The notes below the pieces were generated by a model. It was not told the DNA's origin. It saw only the letters and a list, made by a program, of their open reading frames with translations, and did not search any database. This document shows, piece by piece, positions 1 to 7,539 of a stretch of DNA of 64,000 bases (positions within the stretch are counted from its first letter, which is position 1; each line of letters begins with the position of its first letter). Made by a program: the position numbers and the translations under genes. The DNA is from Anaerotignum sp. MB30-C6 (GTDB lineage: Bacteria; Bacillota; Clostridia; Lachnospirales; Anaerotignaceae): positions 2,418,001-2,482,000 of the forward strand of contig NZ_CP133078.1 in assembly GCF_030908465.1 (NCBI RefSeq), in the 5' to 3' direction.

Positions 1-171
1 AATATGGTGTGGTGCATCCATATGGGTACCTGTATGGGAGTACATATGCAGTAATGTTTCCTTAAATCCACTATCCTCATACGTATTGGCGATGGTTAAG
101 CTTGGCCCTTCCGTTCCCGGATAAACAGGAATTGTATTAGAAATTGTGCGTGTCAAATCAACTACTCTCAT
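1..171 (-). CDS. Cyclase family protein (kynurenine formamidase-like), 3' end outside window
   Basis: Fifty-seven codons are visible, from an ATG at 171 to the window edge. They carry the hallmark HTGTHMDAPHH at residues 46-56, the metal-binding motif of the cyclase/arylformamidase family (PF04199), whose members hydrolyse amide or ester bonds such as N-formylkynurenine. The N-terminal VVDLTRTISNTIPVYPGT is also typical of the family. The start is supported by AAAGGA eight bases upstream on the minus strand. The substrate cannot be told from this fragment. The 295 bp between this start and the next gene hold no other ORF and probably carry both divergent promoters. Confidence 0.85.
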   Translation of the reverse strand, partial: MRVVDLTRTISNTIPVYPGTEGPSLTIANTYEDSGFKETLLHMYSHTGTHMDAPHHI

Positions 172-466
172 GGTTTCAATCCTTTCATTTTTGCATATAA
201 ATCAAAATTAAATATAATTATTGTATCATAATTTTCCAGTTTCAAAAAGATATACCTCCAAAAGATTTGTTTTCTTAGTAACACAATTAAATTATGTCAT
301 CCTAAAAAAATTGGATACATATCTTTGATTGGGCTAATGGATAATTGTATGTTAAATACTTTGGTAAGGAAGCACCACATACAAAAAGTTGGAACTTTAT
401 CCCCTGACAAACGTCATATAACCGTAACACAAAAACTTGTCAGTTTAGAGAAGAAGGAGCGTAAAT

Positions 467-1576
467 ATGAATAAGAAGTTGACAGTATTATTTTTGAGTG
501 TGGCATTGGCCTGCACAATCAGTGTTCCTGCAATGGCCTCTATGCCTGCAAATCTGCAGCTACCCATCGCAACATCCAAGGAAGAGCCACTCCCCCTTCC
601 CAGCAGCGTTTTATATTATGGAAAAATCCATAAAATTATAGCCAATGACTCTGGTCAAATCACGAAACTTCATTTAAACTCAGAGCGTTATGGAGAATAT
701 GTGATGAATATCACCTCTGAAACCATTTGGGTTGACAGTGGCAACCACAGAGCCAGCGACCCATCTGACCTGCAGGTAGGTGAAGGAATTTATGTGTTCT
801 ATAGCCCTAGGGCAACCTCGTCTTTCCCTCCTCAATCCGCCGCCCTAGTGGTTGTAAGAAATATTCCTCAGGATGTTGCAGGTGCCCAGTATCATATTGT
901 AGAAGCCGTCACCAAAGGCGAGGATGAAAGCCTAAAAATCACTACCAACAACGGTGGCTTGATCATTTTAGCAGACAAGGAAACCAATGTCTCGCCCTAC
1001 CTTACTAAAAATATTTTAACGGCAGATGATATCCAAGTTGGGGATGGCATTATGGCTTGGTATGGTTTTTATGCCACAATCTATCCGGCACAGACCCATG
1101 CCAGCCACATTATGTTGCTGCCCCAGAAAGACCCTGATCATACAAAAATTCTGACACGCTCCGCATTGGTTGCTTTGTTGTACGATATGGCGGGCAAACC
1201 CGATGTAAATGATTCTTTGGACTTTACAGATGTGAACGATAGGGATGCCAATGCCCATGCAATTCGCTGGGCAACCAGCGAACATCTTGTGAGCGGCTAT
1301 GTTAATGGCTCCTTCGGCGTGGATGATACAGTAACTCGAGAGCAGTTACTAACCATATTATGGCGATATGCTGGAAGACCAGTGCTTATGGACTATGAGG
1401 GTCTAACCCAATATAGCGATGCAAAAGATATATCCCCCTATGCCCGCCACGCCATGGCCTGGGCCCACCAGATGGGCATTGTCTCTGTTGAAAACACCAC
1501 CTTTCTTGCTCCCAAGGGTTCTGTAACAAAGGGCAAAGCAGTAACTATATTAGACTCCTTCTTTATTCAGGGTTAA
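467..1576 (+). CDS. Secreted SLH-domain protein
   Basis: The 369-residue product starts with a clear signal peptide (KK, a hydrophobic core, AMA cleavage site near residue 24). A middle region of about 200 residues is not recognised. The C-terminal 140 residues hold two good S-layer homology repeats (around 265-305 with GYVNGSFGVDDTVTREQ, and 325-367) and a weaker one before them. SLH repeats anchor proteins to pyruvylated secondary wall polymers, so this is probably a wall-bound surface protein. GAAGGAG lies seven bases before the ATG. The gene stands alone and ends in a strong hairpin terminator. Its biochemical role is unknown. Confidence 0.85.
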   Translation: MNKKLTVLFLSVALACTISVPAMASMPANLQLPIATSKEEPLPLPSSVLYYGKIHKIIANDSGQITKLHLNSERYGEYVMNITSETIWVDSGNHRASDPSDLQVGEGIYVFYSPRATSSFPPQSAALVVVRNIPQDVAGAQYHIVEAVTKGEDESLKITTNNGGLIILADKETNVSPYLTKNILTADDIQVGDGIMAWYGFYATIYPAQTHASHIMLLPQKDPDHTKILTRSALVALLYDMAGKPDVNDSLDFTDVNDRDANAHAIRWATSEHLVSGYVNGSFGVDDTVTREQLLTILWRYAGRPVLMDYEGLTQYSDAKDISPYARHAMAWAHQMGIVSVENTTFLAPKGSVTKGKAVTILDSFFIQG

Positions 1577-1617
1577 TGGGAAAAACTCCAGTATGCTTTA
1601 GAGTTTACGCAATAAAA

Positions 1618-1660
1618 TAAAAGACCATGTATGGGGCAAAACTCCATACATGGTCTTTTA
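1618..1660 (+). terminator. Rho-independent terminator after SLH gene
   Basis: A perfect 17-bp stem (1618-1634 with 1644-1660) and a 9-nt loop, ending in TTTTA. A short ORF starting inside this hairpin is not credible. Confidence 0.85.
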
Positions 1661-1867
1661 TAATAAGTTTTTATGAAAATTTATGCAAGGCAGAATATAA
1701 TCATTTCCTCCGCTCAGATAAATCAAACCACCCAGTCTCTACTTTAAGATCTAAAGCTTTAAAAACAGTTCGATACGCCAGATCAAGCACCACCGTTATA
1801 AATTACTACTCCCCATAGGACGACTATATAACTCATTCTGTTTTAACAGGCTTAATGAGAAAAAAAG

Positions 1868-2173
1868 CTACTTATTCTTCGTGCTACACAGGTACAAGGC
1901 AGTGCTGTTGAGTACCACAGTTACCATAATAAGAATAACCGACACTACTGTGATTGCCCCAATCGTATCCATAATAGCAGAGAAATCACCAGTATTCACA
2001 CGATGCCTTATCTCAAACAGTTGAAAAACCAATGCCATGGTACACGCGGTGAAACTATAAACAGAAAAGTATGTTACTTTGTGCCTTTTACCATATTGTT
2101 TTACTGCGACAATTGGGATAATCCAAGACACAACCCCTAGAACAAGGCTTCCTAAATTTAAAAAAGCACTCAT
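1868..2173 (-). CDS. Small membrane protein, unknown function
   Basis: This 101-residue protein has three hydrophobic segments (about 4-22, 35-50 and 70-93) separated by a basic loop (KQYGKRHK), so it is an integral membrane protein. The ATG has an excellent GGGAGG eight bases upstream, which supports a real gene. An inverted repeat, CCTCATATA...TATATGAGG at 2262-2287, lies about 90 bp upstream and may be an operator or leader hairpin. I do not recognise a family with confidence. It is monocistronic, with hemerythrin next upstream on the same strand behind a terminator. Confidence 0.75.
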   Translation of the reverse strand: MSAFLNLGSLVLGVVSWIIPIVAVKQYGKRHKVTYFSVYSFTACTMALVFQLFEIRHRVNTGDFSAIMDTIGAITVVSVILIMVTVVLNSTALYLCSTKNK

Positions 2174-2409
2174 AAATACCTCCCTTTAAATTCATCTAAT
2201 GAAAATAACCTTGTTTTAGCATAGCTCTCCTTCAACAAGAAAGCAACAAAGACTTACAAGTCCTCATATATATTTTTTTATATGAGGCAATATCAAATTA
2301 AGATGTCATCATAGGAAATGGATACTTTCTCATTGTTATCATAGTTGCTTGGAGTATATGAGTACCTTTTCCCTTAGACCAAAAAAACATGGGAAAACGC
2401 AACGAAAAA

Positions 2410-2446
2410 GGACTCCCTTGCTAAAGCAAGAGAGCCCCCTTTTTTG
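2410..2446. terminator. Bidirectional hairpin terminator
   Basis: Stem GGACTCCCTTGC (2410-2421) with GCAAGAGAGCCCC (2426-2438), flanked by A-rich and T-rich runs on either side, just downstream of the hemerythrin gene. Pairing is imperfect at two positions. Confidence 0.65.
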
Positions 2447-2484
2447 TTCTTTTATTTGGTTAAGGGCACGTTTGACGCAAATTA

Positions 2485-2883
2485 TTACTTTAATGTCTTT
2501 GCATACTCGCCAATCTTCTTATCCATGTTAGAAATGTGCTTAGTCAACCACTCAATAACCATCTGGTTGGCGTTGAGGATGACGAGAATATTTCCACCGG
2601 AAGTCTGGTAGTCTTTACGCAACTTTTCAAGCTGGGTAATGAAGCCAGTGTGTGCAGCCTTTTGCTCTGCGTACTGCGGGTAGCGGATGCGCTGCATATA
2701 GTTTTCCTCATCAGCAAAGTGCTTTTTGGTGTAGCTCTCTAAAAAGTCCAGTAGTTCTCCAACATATTCTTTGGCTTGATTCTTTTGACCTGCTTCAAAA
2801 AGCTTCTCTGCCTTCTCAAACCATGTCTTATGCTGTTCATCAATCGGGTCAATACCCACTGAAAGGTTCGGTGTCCATGGCAT
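2485..2883 (-). CDS. Bacteriohemerythrin
   Basis: The 132-residue protein carries the full diiron ligand set of the hemerythrin fold: H18 in IDEQHKTW, H55 and E59 in KKHFADEE, H78, then H116 and D121 in KHISNMD. Such proteins bind O2 reversibly. In anaerobes they are thought to scavenge or sense oxygen, or deliver it to enzymes; that role is family knowledge, not seen here. The length is standard for a single-domain bacterial hemerythrin. GGAGG precedes the ATG by seven bases. The gene appears monocistronic, with about 250 bp of gene-free DNA upstream that should hold its promoter. Confidence 0.95.
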   Translation of the reverse strand: MPWTPNLSVGIDPIDEQHKTWFEKAEKLFEAGQKNQAKEYVGELLDFLESYTKKHFADEENYMQRIRYPQYAEQKAAHTGFITQLEKLRKDYQTSGGNILVILNANQMVIEWLTKHISNMDKKIGEYAKTLK

Positions 2884-3130
2884 AGTTGTTCCTCCTTATA
2901 TTTGAAAAAAAAATCTTTGTTGTTATTTATTTCATTTTATACCATTATTCTACGATGTTCAAGACACTTTGATGGCTTTTGTCGGAAAATATAAAAAAAA
3001 TATCAATCCTTAGAGGGGCGATTTAGCTTTAACACATTTAAACTCCATCTGCATATGTGAACTTGTTTCTCATGCAACCATGCGTGGGTTATTAAGTATG
3101 AAGCAAAGGATCTTAATGAAATAAGAGTAA

Positions 3131-3174
3131 AAAAAGCCCTAACCTTGCCAAAATTCCGTGGTTAAGGGCTTTTT
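3131..3174. terminator. Hairpin terminator
   Basis: AAAAAGCCCTAACC pairs with GGTTAAGGGCTTTTT (one bulged base). The A and T runs on both sides let it act in either direction. Confidence 0.65.
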
Positions 3175-3411
3175 CCTCAGTTTAATAACCTCCATTTTTT
3201 TTGGAAGTGAGTTGGCTCTAATCCAAGATAGCGAATTCAGAGAACATCTTGTACCATTTTTCATCAATTTAGAGCAATTCAAGAAAATGGGTGTTTCATC
3301 ATCATGCCCCCTACGTTTCCTTTGCCAAGTTACAGTTTTATCTATCCACCAAACAATTTGCTCCATGTCACGCTTAGTATAGATTCCATAGCTATGTGCC
3401 GCTCTCTCCAT
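3139..3411 (-). CDS. Doubtful ORF, possible gene remnant
   Basis: A 90-codon ORF whose stop lies inside a terminator stem. The first 35 residues (MERAAHSYGIYTKRDMEQ...) look protein-like, but the rest is low in hydrophobic residues. Another frame of the same strand has its own plausible end (DEKWYKMFSEFAILD then stop). This could be the decayed 3' part of a frameshifted gene. I recognise no family, and no strong ribosome binding site is seen. Confidence 0.2.
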   Translation of the reverse strand: MERAAHSYGIYTKRDMEQIVWWIDKTVTWQRKRRGHDDETPIFLNCSKLMKNGTRCSLNSLSWIRANSLPKKMEVIKLRKKPLTTEFWQG

Positions 3412-3458
3412 ACTATATAACCATAGAAAGTACTTCTGTCGATTTTTGAAATCTAATT

Positions 3459-3486
3459 AAAAAAGGGTAAAGGTTTCCCCCTACCC
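3459..3486 (-). terminator. Terminator of aspS
   Basis: On the minus strand GGGTAGG...CCTTTACCC forms a hairpin followed by six T, 87 bp past the aspS stop. Confidence 0.55.
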
Positions 3487-3572
3487 AAAATAAATCAGTA
3501 CTGTAAAACCTATCTACGAAATTCTCCATCGAAACTTCTCGTCATTCCCATGAATGTTCTTTAGAAAGATCA

Positions 3573-5387
3573 TTATTCCCCTGCTTCTTCCCCTTTCATC
3601 ATTTCCTTGTTGATTATAATTGCAAGCTCATCCAGCTGCTTTTCATCAACAACATTCGGGGCATCTGTCATAGGGCAAGATGCATCCTTTACTTTGGGGA
3701 ATGCCATTACATCACGAATACTGGTTGCACCGCACATCAACATGATAATTCTGTCTAAACCGAAAGCAAGACCACCATGGGGAGGAACACCGTATTTAAA
3801 GGCATCTAATAAGAAACCAAAACGCTCCTGAGCATCCTCTTGAGAAAAGCCCAATAATTCAAACATTTTCTGCTGAATGTCTCTGCGATGAATCCTAATG
3901 GAACCGCCACCCAGCTCATATCCGTTCAATACAATGTCGTATGCCTTTGCACGAACCTTGCCAGGCTCTGTTTCAAGCAAAGGTAAATCCTCATCCATAG
4001 GTGCTGTAAAGGGATGATGAACTGCAACAAATCTACCTGCTTCTTCATCCCATTCTAACATAGGGAACTCGGTAATCCAAAGGAAGCTAAAATCATCTGC
4101 CTTTGTCAATTCCAACATCTTAGAAAGTTCCAAACGTAGTGCACCCAAGGAATCGAATACAACCTTATCCTGATCTGCACAAATTAAAATCAAATCTCCT
4201 GGCTTTCCATCCATCTTATCCACAATTTCTTGCAATTTTTCTTCAGTGAAGAACTTTGCAATCTGAGATTTCAGGCTGCCATCTTCGTTAACAACAATCC
4301 AAGCCAAGCCTTTTGCACGGTATGTTTTTACAAACTCAACTAAGCTGTCAATTTTCTTTCTAGGGAAAGAACCGCATCCCTTTGCATTAATGGCACGCAC
4401 ACTACCACCAGCTTCCAATGCAGTTTTAAACACAACAAAATCTGTGCCTGTAACCGCTTCGGAAATATTCACAAGCTCCATGCCAAAGCGAACGTCAGGC
4501 TTGTCAGAACCAAAGCGCTCCATCGCTTCTTCATAGGTCATTCTTTTTAAAGGCAAGGAAATTTCAACATTTAAAATGTCCTTAAATACCTTCTGCATCA
4601 TTCTTTCGTTTATATCCATAATATCCTCAACATCAACGAAAGAAAGCTCCATATCTACCTGGGTAAATTCAGGCTGACGGTCAGCTCTTAAGTCCTCGTC
4701 ACGGAAACATTTTGCCACCTGATAGTAGCGATCCATACCAGAAACCATCAGCAATTGCTTGTACAGCTGAGGAGACTGAGGCAATCCATAGAAATTGCCG
4801 GGGTGCACACGGCTAGGCACCAAATAGTCCCTTGCCCCTTCGGGTGTACTTTTGCCTAAAATAGGTGTTTCAATTTCCAAGAAAGCTTCCTGATCCAAGA
4901 AATTCCTCATTACTTGAACTACCTTGTGTCTCAAAATCAAATTGTTTAATTGGCTGGGGCGACGCAAATCTAAATAACGATATTTTAATCTTAAGTCGTC
5001 CTTTACAGTAATATTATCTTCAATCTGGAAAGGTGTCGTTTCCGATTCGGAAAGAATACGAATTTCAGAAGCAATGATTTCAATTGTTCCTGTTTTCATA
5101 TTGGGGTTAATATTCCCCTCTGTTCTGTGGGCAACTTGTCCCTTCACGGCCAAAACAAATTCGCTTCGCACGCTTTCTGCCTTGGCAAACAGTTCCTTTT
5201 CTTGAACATTTCCATCAATTGCAACTTGAACCAAACCTGTTCTATCTCTCAACGCAATAAAAATTAACTGTCCAAGGTCACGGCGACGCTGTACCCAGCC
5301 CATAACCGTTACTTCCTTGCCAATCATGCTTTCATTTACGTCACAACACATACAGCTTCTTTTTAAGCCTGTTAACGCTTCGCCCAT
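3573..5387 (-). CDS. aspS: Aspartyl-tRNA synthetase
   Basis: Class II synthetase charging tRNA-Asp. The N-terminal OB fold ([18 protein letters not shown]) is the anticodon-binding domain. Motif 2 is [18 protein letters not shown], a GAD insertion domain typical of bacterial AspRS occupies roughly 290-410, and motif 3 is [12 protein letters not shown] near the end. I place the start at the second in-frame ATG (5387, giving 604 residues) because AAGGAG lies eight bases upstream of it; a longer reading from 5411 would put that site inside the gene. Monocistronic, with its own terminator. About 330 bp separate it from the next, divergent gene. Confidence 0.97.
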   Translation of the reverse strand: MGEALTGLKRSCMCCDVNESMIGKEVTVMGWVQRRRDLGQLIFIALRDRTGLVQVAIDGNVQEKELFAKAESVRSEFVLAVKGQVAHRTEGNINPNMKTGTIEIIASEIRILSESETTPFQIEDNITVKDDLRLKYRYLDLRRPSQLNNLILRHKVVQVMRNFLDQEAFLEIETPILGKSTPEGARDYLVPSRVHPGNFYGLPQSPQLYKQLLMVSGMDRYYQVAKCFRDEDLRADRQPEFTQVDMELSFVDVEDIMDINERMMQKVFKDILNVEISLPLKRMTYEEAMERFGSDKPDVRFGMELVNISEAVTGTDFVVFKTALEAGGSVRAINAKGCGSFPRKKIDSLVEFVKTYRAKGLAWIVVNEDGSLKSQIAKFFTEEKLQEIVDKMDGKPGDLILICADQDKVVFDSLGALRLELSKMLELTKADDFSFLWITEFPMLEWDEEAGRFVAVHHPFTAPMDEDLPLLETEPGKVRAKAYDIVLNGYELGGGSIRIHRRDIQQKMFELLGFSQEDAQERFGFLLDAFKYGVPPHGGLAFGLDRIIMLMCGATSIRDVMAFPKVKDASCPMTDAPNVVDEKQLDELAIIINKEMMKGEEAGE

Positions 5388-5718
5388 TTTTGATTTCTCC
5401 TTCAAATACAAAATTTTCTTTATCTATCATACCATTTTTGGCAAAAAAGTAAAGTTTTCCTGTAAAGTTTCCCTATCTTTTATGCATAGAAAATTTTTTT
5501 TTGAATGCTCTCTCAGTATTTGTGGAGTTTCCTTTTTTATGCAAGTATGATATAATAATCATAGGAATCATGGAACTATTTTCTTTATATTTCATGCTTA
5601 ATTTTCCACTTTTTTATAAAAATACCTTTTATAAGGTAAGAAATTCTTAAGCTTCTTGTTTTCTTCAAGCAAGAATTTTCGATAACTTATGTAAAGACAA
5701 TAAATAGGAGTGATACAC
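5388..5718. other. Divergent intergenic region
   Basis: AT-rich, no credible ORF. A TATAAT at 5551-5556 on the + strand could be the -10 box of the downstream kinase gene, but I find no convincing -35, so promoters here are only presumed. Confidence 0.4.
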
Positions 5719-6321
5719 ATGGAGAAACATAAAATTATTACAATCAGCCGTCAATACGGTAGTGGCGGTCGTATTGTAGGTAAATTATTGGCAGAGCGTT
5801 TGGGTATTCCCTTTTACGATAACGAATTGATTACTCTAGCAGCAGAAAAAACAGGGCTTTCAAAAGAATGCTTTATCAATGCCGAAGAAACATCTACCAG
5901 CAATCTGCTTTTATCTTTAACAACATTAACTCCAAGCATAGACTCATACGGCTTGCCTCTCAACGAAAAAATCTTCCTCGTGCAGTCCCAAGTAATCAAA
6001 GAGGTGGCGGAAAAAGGAAGTTGTGTCATCGTTGGACGCTCCGCTGACTACGTTCTGTCCGATATGGATAACTGTATTAATGTTTACTTGCAAGCAGACC
6101 TGAAGGATCGGGTTGAACGAGCAGTTAACCTTTATGGCCTGACAGATAAAAATGTAGAGGCGTCTGTAGTCAAAACTGATAAAAGACGTGCCAGCTATTA
6201 TACCTATTTTACTGGTTTAAAGTGGGGTAAGTCAGAAAACTATGATTTAATTCTCAATACTTCTCGCATGGAATTAGAGAACATCGTTGATGTAATTGAA
6301 AAATACGTATCGTTAAGATAA
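5719..6321 (+). CDS. Cytidylate kinase-like family protein
   Basis: The 200-residue P-loop protein opens KIITISRQYGSGGRIVGK, the typical start of the cytidylate-kinase-like family (PF13189), with the phosphate-binding loop GSGGRIVGK. A conserved core, VIVGRSADYVL, and a basic lid segment (DKRRASYYTYFTG) follow. Members phosphorylate or bind nucleotides; the true substrate of this subfamily is unsettled, and it is distinct from canonical Cmk. I chose the ATG at 5719 over the upstream GTG because TAGGAG lies eight bases before it and overlaps the GTG. A strong terminator follows. Confidence 0.85.
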   Translation: MEKHKIITISRQYGSGGRIVGKLLAERLGIPFYDNELITLAAEKTGLSKECFINAEETSTSNLLLSLTTLTPSIDSYGLPLNEKIFLVQSQVIKEVAEKGSCVIVGRSADYVLSDMDNCINVYLQADLKDRVERAVNLYGLTDKNVEASVVKTDKRRASYYTYFTGLKWGKSENYDLILNTSRMELENIVDVIEKYVSLR

Positions 6322-6395
6322 ATATTAGCTGGCACCAATAAAGAAGTATCGGCGAATATTTTCAGATTGGGCAGTCGGCAAGGGAAAGTGACAAC

Positions 6396-6435
6396 AAAAG
6401 ACGGACTATCGGCGTAAGCTGATAGTCCGTCTTTT
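6396..6435 (+). terminator. Terminator after the kinase-like gene
   Basis: A perfect 15-bp stem (6396-6410 with 6421-6435), 10-nt loop, ending in TTTT. Confidence 0.85.
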
Positions 6436-6482
6436 ACGTTGAAATGGGCATGACGAAACCATGACACGCTTAACGGAGTTTT

Positions 6483-6502
6483 CCAAAGGGTACCCCCTTT
6501 GG
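6483..6502. repeat. Short palindrome, possible nick-site hairpin
   Basis: CCAAAGGG-TACC-CCCTTTGG forms an 8-bp hairpin in DNA with no credible ORF, next to a small XRE-regulated module. Hairpins like this occur at transfer origins, but no mobilisation gene is present here, so the role is conjecture. Confidence 0.3.
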
Positions 6503-6625
6503 CACGACTTTGCGAAACAAACTGAGTTATACGCTCTGTTAGCGTTGCCGCTTCAAATGTCAATTCGCTTTCAGCAGCGAACAGGGCCTATTTGGAACCT
6601 CATCTATGATTCCGGCGGGAGCTGT

Positions 6626-6874
6626 TTACTCGTAGCGGTCTAAATCAGCGAAAAAATCTTGAATAGGCGTGTCATACAGTTCAGCCAATGCAAGCAAAAC
6701 GCTGATACGGATACTATACGTTCCCAATTCCATTTCCGAGATGATTTTTTGGTGAATGTCCAGTCCCATAGTTTGCAGTTTGGCGGCAACGCTTTCTTGT
6801 GATAATCCAGTTTTTTGCCTGAATTTTTTCAAGTTGTGTCCGATTGGAACATCTTGTTTCAATTTATTTTCCAT
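6626..6874 (-). CDS. XRE-family transcriptional regulator
   Basis: An 82-residue helix-turn-helix protein (HNLKKFRQKTGLSQESVAAK ... IHQKIISEMELGTYSIRISVLLALAELY), almost nothing but the DNA-binding domain plus a short acidic tail. The start is taken at ATG 6874 because GGGGGGAG lies immediately upstream; an earlier in-frame ATG at 6919 would put the operator inside the gene. It faces a 54-codon gene across a 106-bp region holding two copies of a 16-bp palindrome. The most likely role is a repressor of both genes. Confidence 0.85.
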   Translation of the reverse strand: MENKLKQDVPIGHNLKKFRQKTGLSQESVAAKLQTMGLDIHQKIISEMELGTYSIRISVLLALAELYDTPIQDFFADLDRYE

Positions 6875-6889
6875 AAAGCTCCCCCCAAT

Positions 6890-6905
6890 AGAGTTTATAC
6901 ACTCT
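6890..6905. promoter_or_regulatory. Operator-like palindrome 1
   Basis: AGAGTTTATACACTCT, an inverted repeat with AGAGT/ACTCT arms around TATA. It sits just upstream of the XRE ribosome binding site. Confidence 0.55.
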
Positions 6906-6937
6906 ATTGATTTTCTCATATTTCTGTGTTACTCTTC

Positions 6938-6953
6938 AGAGTCTATACACTCT
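6938..6953. promoter_or_regulatory. Operator-like palindrome 2
   Basis: AGAGTCTATACACTCT, differing from the first copy at one base, with centres 48 bp apart. It lies 27 bp before the small divergent gene. Confidence 0.55.
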
Positions 6954-6980
6954 AATCCAAAAAAATACGGGGGTGAAAAA

Positions 6981-7145
6981 ATGAAACAAATTACAATTGA
7001 GTTAGATGATACTATTTGCATATGGTTGGAACACATCTCAGCATTGACTAACGAACCCATTGAAAAACTCATTGCTAACAGTGTATACAGCCAAATTGCA
7101 ACGGTGGAAGATGGTATTATCAAAGTATTTACTTACAGTGAATAG
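6981..7145 (+). CDS. 54-residue protein, ribbon-helix-helix-like
   Basis: Too short for most gene callers, but well supported: GGGGGTG seven bases before the ATG, an operator pair in its promoter region and a perfect terminator 15 bp after the stop. The N-terminus MKQITIELDDTICIWLEHIS resembles a beta strand followed by helices, as in ribbon-helix-helix proteins. The C-terminus is a second short hydrophobic stretch. Function unknown. Together with the facing XRE gene it could be a small regulatory switch or an antitoxin-like remnant. Confidence 0.6.
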   Translation: MKQITIELDDTICIWLEHISALTNEPIEKLIANSVYSQIATVEDGIIKVFTYSE

Positions 7146-7160
7146 CAAAAACAGAGTAAA

Positions 7161-7202
7161 CAAAGCCCTGAAACGGAAAGTTAACGCCGTTTCAGGGCTT
7201 TG
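7161..7202 (+). terminator. Terminator of the 54-codon gene
   Basis: A perfect 16-bp stem (7161-7176 with 7187-7202) and a 10-nt loop. The T run is limited to the stem end. Confidence 0.75.
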
Positions 7203-7539
7203 CTATATAGGTGGTTTTTTCGGAAATAATGAATTAAGATACGCCACCGCAGGACAAATGGGGAATCCCCGCAGGTGAAACGACTTTCGGAAGAAGTAAC
7301 GGCAAATAGGATAGAGAAAACCGAAGATACCCATGAAAGAACTAAAAACAATCGAATGCAGGCTTGCACCTCATAATTTTTCCCCTCTTGTCGCTAGTCT
7401 GCCACAATTCCTAGTTGTCCTTCTGCGTTGATTTTCATCCTTCGACTTTAAAATGCAGAATGCATTTTTGAAACGATCTCGTTAGAAGAAGCGTCAATCC
7501 AAAAGTCTGTCTACTATAAAAAACGCTTCCAGTTCTAAA
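7203..7539. other. Gene-poor remnant
   Basis: No intact gene. One + strand frame from about 7220 to 7375 reads as a charged peptide without a start (SPQVKRLSEEVTANRIEK and onward to a stop), suggesting a decayed coding sequence. A small hairpin at 7450-7468 (AAAATGCA/TGCATTTT) may terminate the minus-strand gene to the right. Confidence 0.35.

Noticed and set aside
1627-1818. 63-codon + strand ORF
   Set aside because: It begins inside the terminator of the SLH gene, has no ribosome binding site and a poor composition.
6240-6563. 107-codon minus-strand ORF
   Set aside because: It runs through a perfect terminator and into the end of the kinase-like gene, with no ribosome binding site.
7060-7278. 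72-codon + strand ORF
   Set aside because: It overlaps the better-supported 54-codon gene and runs through its terminator hairpin.
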